Of a DNA stretch of 41,722 nucleotides, positions 36,759-41,722 are shown one piece after another. This stretch comes from Ichthyophthirius multifiliis (lineage: Eukaryota; Ciliophora; Oligohymenophorea; Hymenostomatida). Under the pieces are notes generated by a model. The model saw nothing but the letters and a program-made list of their open reading frames with translations, did not search any database and was not told the origin of the DNA. How positions within the stretch are numbered: position 1 is the stretch's first letter; each line of letters opens with the position of its first letter. Location of the stretch: assembly GCF_000220395.1 (NCBI RefSeq), contig NW_004087766.1, positions 1 to 41,722 of the forward strand. The letters are read 5' to 3'. A program made the translations under genes and the position numbers.

Positions 36759-37303
36759 ATGGGTGAATCAAACTCCAAAATTCAAGAAACTAACGAAAAC
36801 TTTCTTAAAAACTTCCAAAAATAATTCGTTTTTGTCCAAGATCACCTAGACAATCGTTTCGGCCGAGTAAAAATCTACCAATCAACACTCTAAGAAGGCA
36901 TGTATATTGCCTAAAAGAAGACATTTTCATATAATAAAGAGGAGATTTAGCAATATTTAGATACAAAATTGAAGCAAAATCTCCATTATGACTCTCCTTT
37001 TCTCCTAAAGTTATACTCATATTAAACCCACGATGACTCTGCATTTATTTGTGGCTCAGTCAATGATATTGAAACTTATCACGAGTATTATATAAACACT
37101 TTATAAGAAGAACTTATAAGAAGATAATAAGTTTCTTTATATTATTTAGAATCCGAACTCTGGGCAATTATGTATTCTTTAGTAAATGCAGGAAATTACT
37201 TATAATATACAAATAATTATTTACATGACATAAGACCTTAAAATATATATTTTACACCTCTCGGAGAAGTTAAAATACTTGCATATGGGTTAATTTTATA
37301 AAT

Positions 37304-37338
<35 letters not shown>

Positions 37339-37989
37339 ATATATATATATATATTATTTATATATAATATATTTATATATGTACTAGGGCTTTTCCAGAA
37401 GATCTTACAGGATATTAAAAATAAATCAATTTAAATGAATAATGTTTACTTTCTCCTGAATAACTTTAAAAAGCATAAGAAAAAAATTTCAGTAATAATA
37501 TAGATTAAAGTAAATCAGATTGTTTTCAAATAGCAATGACAATGTTATATTGTGCGACTTTACAAACTCAATCAGTATGTTATGATTATTAAAGCAATAG
37601 AATAAATGCGAATATAGTTTAATAATTACTGGAATTTTCAAGGACTTAATATTCTAGGTTCTTTAATAATATAATAAATGTAATGATGACTGATAATGTA
37701 TAAGAAAGGCCTTCTATACGCGCTATTTTTTCAATTCTATTTCCATTTGAGTAATTGATTTTATCTCTATAGCCTTTCAATCCAGATTATAATATGGTGA
37801 AATAGTCACTAATTATGAATGGATAGATAAAAGACAATAATAATTCTAAAATTTATATTTAATAACATAGTTATGATGCTTAATAAAATTAATTATAATT
37901 ATAATAATAATAATTATAATAAAATTAATAGTAGAATTCTATGTTATAATAATTACATTAATCTTAAGTAGTTTAAATACCATATTAAT

Positions 37990-38048
<59 letters not shown>

Positions 38049-38788
38049 GAATTCTGTATATAAAATGTAAATGCTCCATAATATGAATATTTAATTTAAT
38101 AAGGACCTGGTGAATATTCTAAAGTAGGAAACGAATATTATATAGATGAATAATAAATTATGAATTATTAATAAACGCCTTAACAACCTATTTAAGTATA
38201 GTAAATATCTTAATAACCTGTATAAGTCTAACCTTAACCTTAATTAGTGTATTCCGATAATACTTAATATATAGTATAATCTTTGCCAGCTTAATATTTA
38301 CCTAATTAAGCATCTTAAATATAATAATAATAACCTAATTAATATTCATAGGGAGGATATATTTTATAACAACAAAACATGAATATAATTTAATAATAAT
38401 AATAATAAATACCAATTGCAGAAGTAGATACGAGAGTTCATTTATAATAAAAAGGAGTTTAGGCAATTCCTTAATAATAATAATTTAGATAATCATTTTA
38501 TTAAGATTATAATATTAAAAATACAAAAATTATTAATAAAATGAAGATATGACAAATTAATAAGAATTATATTAAAATTAATTTATTTAATAATAATAAT
38601 AAGGAAGTTTAAATAATAACTATATATAAGAATAAGAATAAAAAGAATATGGATTCTAACAATAGGACAATATAGAAAGAAATAATCTTAATTATGATAT
38701 GGATGAAATTAATAGGAGAATAAATTAAGCTTTGTAGAGAACTTAAGAAGTATTAGGAAATAATAATATTAATAATATATAAAATTGA
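36759..38788 (+). CDS. Predicted myristoylated protein pseudokinase
   Basis: The N-terminus MGESNSK fits the N-myristoylation pattern (Gly2, Ser6, Lys7). Residues about 20-310 follow a protein-kinase fold: a glycine-loop relic RFGRVKIYQ, a Lys in YIAQKKTF (around 53), a catalytic-loop equivalent LHDIRPQNIYF (156-162), VKILAYG where DFG should be (175-177), LLSPEQ in place of APE, and a closing QERPSIRAIF. The loop keeps Asp and Asn but has Arg for Lys, and the DFG Asp is Ala, so catalysis is doubtful. One intron lies at about 37289-37388. After the domain is a Gln-rich tail, including about 20 Gln in a row written mostly TAA (37985-38048). Its last 85 residues (YDMDEINRRINQALQRTQEV) are in a frame that needs one extra base near 38510-38540. 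The family name is not known to me. Confidence 0.8.
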
Positions 38789-38809
38789 TAAAATTTTATT
38801 TTTTAGAAA

Positions 38810-38883
<74 letters not shown>

Positions 38884-39081
38884 TTATTTTTCAATAAAAA
38901 AAATTATTTTTAAAAACAAAAATAATAAAATTTAAATAAAAATAAAATTTAATACAACTATATAAATAAAAAATGTATTTTATTTTAAATTTTTATTCAC
39001 TATTTTTTTTTTTTTATAACAATATTTTTAAGATTAAATTTGCTTTAATATTATTTTTTATATTTAAAATATTATCATTTT
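38789..39081. repeat. Intergenic with long (TA)n run
   Basis: About 29 TA units at 38815-38873 lie between the convergent 3' ends of the pseudokinase and uL6 genes. A plus-strand frame near 38973-39200 is open, but it is antisense to the conserved uL6 C-terminus. Confidence 0.75.
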
Positions 39082-39235
39082 TCAATCATTTAAAGCCATT
39101 CTTTTATCTGATACATAAATACCGTCCAAAAATTAACGAATATCTTTATTTTTAACAAGGCAAGATTAATGAATTAATGCACAAGTTTAAGAAACATTAT
39201 TTAAATCAATACCAGTAAAAGTTAAATATATATAT

Positions 39236-39270
<35 letters not shown>

Positions 39271-39726
39271 TTATATTATATTTATGTTTTTATTAATAAA
39301 ATTTTACTTTTTTCTTTCTTCTTTTTTAATAATTTAAACACCTTCCAAAGCGTCGATTCTTCTGACTCTTTTTTCTCCTAAAAAGTGTTTAATTTCTATA
39401 GATTTTCCGTCTTTAGATACAAAATCTTAAATAGGGAAATGTGCATAAGCTAATTTCATTTTAAATTTATAACCTTCAGTTACTCCTCTTATCATGTTTT
39501 TTATTTAAGAGGCTATAGCAGTTAAACATGCTCTTTATTTTCTTTATGCTTACCATATTTAGAGTTTTAATTTATTGTCTTTTGGCTTCAAAATGCTTAT
39601 TGAAGCATGTTTGAAAGCTCTTTTTAATGATCCCAAAGGACCCTTAACTGTAACTACTCTAGATTAAACGCCTACGGTTACTGCTTCGGGTATAACTACT
39701 TCGGTTTCTGTAAGTAAATGTCTCAT
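39082..39726 (-). CDS. RPL9: Ribosomal protein uL6
   Basis: A 60S ribosomal protein of the stalk base. The first exon (39308-39726) encodes MRHLLTETEVVIPEAVTVGV, VVTVKGPLGSLKRAF, KNMIRGVTEGYKFKM and IEIKHFLGEKRVRRI. The second encodes TGIDLNNVSQTCALIHQS and VKNKDIRQFLDGIYVSDKR, ending ALND and TGA 39082-39084. Together they give about 187 residues, in line with the family's 190. The intron has a clear donor (GTAAAATTTT, G at 39307), but the stretch before the second exon is a TA repeat with no AG anywhere, so the acceptor as written is not canonical. The protein identity is secure; the junction is not. Confidence 0.95.
39224..39276. repeat. (TA)n run inside the uL6 intron
   Basis: An interrupted TA microsatellite fills the 3' part of the uL6 intron, right where a branch point and AG acceptor should be. 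Confidence 0.8.
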
Positions 39727-40299
39727 TATTATTATTATTTTTATTTATTAAATTAGTATTTTTTTTTTATTTTTTTTTATTATTATTTTATCTTTTTATA
39801 GATTTAATATGATAATTAGTATTTTTGGATTCTTTTATATTTTATATTTTATATTTTAATATTGTAAATCTTAAAATAATTATATAAAAATAAATATAAA
39901 TATAAATGAATATTTATTCCATTAATTTCAATAATATAAAATAAATAAATATATATATATATATATATTTATATATTATTATTTATTTTTATTTTATAAT
40001 ATTTAATCTTTATTATATATATTTTTAATATTATTTTTTAAAAAAAACTATTAAATATATAATTATAATTATGCATTTACATATATTAATATTTATTTTA
40101 TTATTATAAATAAAGTTTTACAATAAATATATAAAAAAAATAATTACAATAATTGTATATATAAATTAAATATGAATAATGATTATATAAAAAGATTTAT
40201 TTTATAATAACATTCTTTAATAATAATTAATTTAATATATTTTTAATAAATTAAAAATATAAAAAATAAAAAATATTTTTATAAAAAATAAAAATTAAA
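39727..40299. other. Intergenic, nothing recognised
   Basis: AT-rich spacer upstream of uL6 and downstream of the SLC25 gene. It has TA runs near 39950-39968 and no readable gene. Confidence 0.5.
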
Positions 40300-41277
40300 T
40301 CAATGTATTTTAATTGCTTAACTGTAAGAAATTTCTATTAATTTTTTTGTCTCCTCAAAAGCCAAAAATCCGAATCCATTAGCAGGCAAAGATCTAATTA
40401 TACACACATTAATTCCTTTAAAGAGTGCCCCAAAGCCTTCTTTATTTACAGTTTTTTTAAAACAATCCAAAAAGTTTTTAAATAACGGATTTTACATATC
40501 ATCGCTTTAAATTCTAGATTTTAGAGTATCAATAGGAAAAACAGAAATCCAAAAAATCAAACCTGAAACTGCTCCAGCTAAAAGAGGTGAATATTATAAT
40601 AAAAGTGGCTGTTATTATAAACTTTATCTTAATTTTCTCATTTACATTTCATAAATTAAAAAATAAATACCTTTTATTAATAGCAAATAATATAAATATA
40701 TAAATAAATATATATATATTTATATATATTTATATATATATATATATTAACATTCTCCTGGTAATTCTCTTATTAAAGTACTATTAAAACCTTTATATAT
40801 ACCTCTAATTCCATACTATTGAAAAGTTCTTTTAAAACAATCTAAAGTGTTTGTATATTAATATGGATTTCTATTTACTTGCATTTTAATTCTTATGTTT
40901 TCCATTGGAGCCATTATAGGACTACATGCAGCACCGCTAATTGAACCGCAAAGAGCTATTTAATATATTGGAAGTTCTTTTCTATTTTATATATCCTTTT
41001 TATTTAAATTTTATATATGTCTATAAATTCAATTATTACTTATAAAGCTTTTAAAGAATTTTAAAAAACACCAAATTATATAGAAATTAAAAAGCTAGTA
41101 CATATTAAAGGAGAAGCAACTCCTTTAATAATATAATTATATAAAAAAAATTAGATAAAAAAATATTTATATAATTGTATAAATTAAATAATATATATTC
41201 ATTTATAAATTATTATAAGCAAATTATTAAAATAATAGACAAAAAATGTTAAATTAATATATAAAAATAATATATAG

Positions 41278-41325
<48 letters not shown>

Positions 41326-41583
41326 TTTTTACCATTATATATTGCTAATGTTCCTTCGTTTTTTAATAAATCAAATAATACTTGTTTTATTGTTAGATTT
41401 TTTACAGAAGATTATTAACGAACTTTTATTGTATCAAAAGGGTGTCCTATTAATATTTACGTTAATCCTTTTTTATATTGTATTAAACATAAATTATAAT
41501 TTTTTTTTTTATTTTATAAATTTAAAACCTGTTGCTAAACCAGCAATATAATCTCTTAATTTATAAATAATACTGTCTGACAT
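40300..41583 (-). CDS. Mitochondrial carrier family (SLC25) protein
   Basis: An inner-mitochondrial-membrane transporter built from three repeats of two helices. All three signature motifs are visible: GHPFDTIKVRQQ in repeat 1, APMENIRIKMQ in repeat 2 and FPIDTLKSRIQ in repeat 3. Each repeat ends with its partner motif (LAIYNG, GIYKGFNSTLIRELPGE, ALFKGINVCIIRSLPANGFGF). The N-terminus is MSDSIIYKLRDYIAGLATG, directly followed by an intron. Several further short introns contain TA repeats (about 41274-41332, 40680-40750). The first-repeat HPFDTIKVR and the spacing look closest to the carnitine/acylcarnitine and basic amino-acid carriers, but the substrate cannot be fixed from sequence alone. 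The tail ends ISYSQAIKIH and TGA 40300-40302. Confidence 0.93.
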
Positions 41584-41722
41584 AATTAATATATTATATT
41601 ATTGATATATTTATTTTATTGAAATTGAGTTTGTATATTATTTATTTATATAATAATATATAAAGATATATATGTATATATTTCTTATTAAAAATATTAT
41701 TATTTTATTATATATTTTATAA
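41584..41722. other. AT-rich end of window
   Basis: Upstream region of the SLC25 gene. It is A/T only; no telomere at this end, so the chromosome continues. Confidence 0.6.

Noticed and set aside
38973-39155. Plus-strand frame encoding a 60-residue hydrophobic protein
   Set aside because: It overlaps the conserved C-terminus of uL6 on the minus strand, which explains the sequence better.
1-41722. tRNA or other structured RNA genes
   Set aside because: I searched by eye for T-arm-like GTTCRA motifs with paired flanks and found only coding occurrences (for example near 23713). A covariance search could still reveal one.
1-41722. Transposons or virus-derived elements
   Set aside because: No transposase, reverse transcriptase, integrase or capsid-like motifs and no long terminal repeats were seen.

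Overview
The window reads as one end of a ciliate macronuclear chromosome. It opens with a C4A2 (G4T2-type) telomere at 1-48 and is extremely AT-rich. Every recognisable gene reads through TAA and TAG as glutamine and ends only at TGA. Introns are short and AT-rich: most are about 40-110 nt, a few reach about 200 nt. These traits fit an oligohymenophorean ciliate. The base composition, even richer in AT than Tetrahymena, makes Ichthyophthirius multifiliis or a close relative my best guess; the species call is inference.

Layout. 1-48 is the telomere. 49 to about 4.5 kb is a subtelomere with no firm gene; a decayed family of coding-like repeats lies at 2.3-2.9 kb. From 4.5 kb on the DNA is gene-dense. 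In order: V-ATPase subunit E (-); a coiled-coil protein (+); a Q/N-rich protein (-); a possible small ORF (+); ribosome export adaptor NMD3 (-); a PB1 plus FW-domain NBR1-like protein (+); a zinc-ribbon protein (+); a weak gene (+); a coiled-coil Asn/Gln-rich protein (-); a DHHC palmitoyltransferase (-); a NEK2-like kinase (-); ribosomal protein eL39 (+); tubulin cofactor D (-); a coiled-coil protein (+); a ubinuclein/HPC2-like protein (+); a weak gene (+); mitochondrial NAD-isocitrate dehydrogenase (-); a coiled-coil protein (-); a predicted myristoylated pseudokinase (+); ribosomal protein uL6 (-); and a mitochondrial SLC25 carrier (-).

The genes form no operon and no single pathway. They are mostly housekeeping functions: ribosome biogenesis (NMD3, eL39, uL6), proton pumping, mitochondrial metabolism, tubulin folding, chromatin assembly, selective autophagy and lipid modification. 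Between them sit low-complexity coiled-coil proteins typical of ciliates. Several pairs are divergent with short shared upstream regions (27138/27366, 36460/36759) or convergent with short gaps (7103/7284).

The most striking cross-gene observation is that at least five conserved or clearly coding genes need a one-base frame correction, mostly at A or T runs that look one base short. I take this as a homopolymer length problem in the assembly rather than biology. Other points worth checking are two candidate ultrashort introns (19 and 25 nt), an apparently AG-less 3' splice site in uL6, the degenerate pseudokinase, the NBR1-like protein without a ZZ finger, and the subtelomeric repeats. I found no convincing tRNA, CRISPR array, transposon or virus-derived element.
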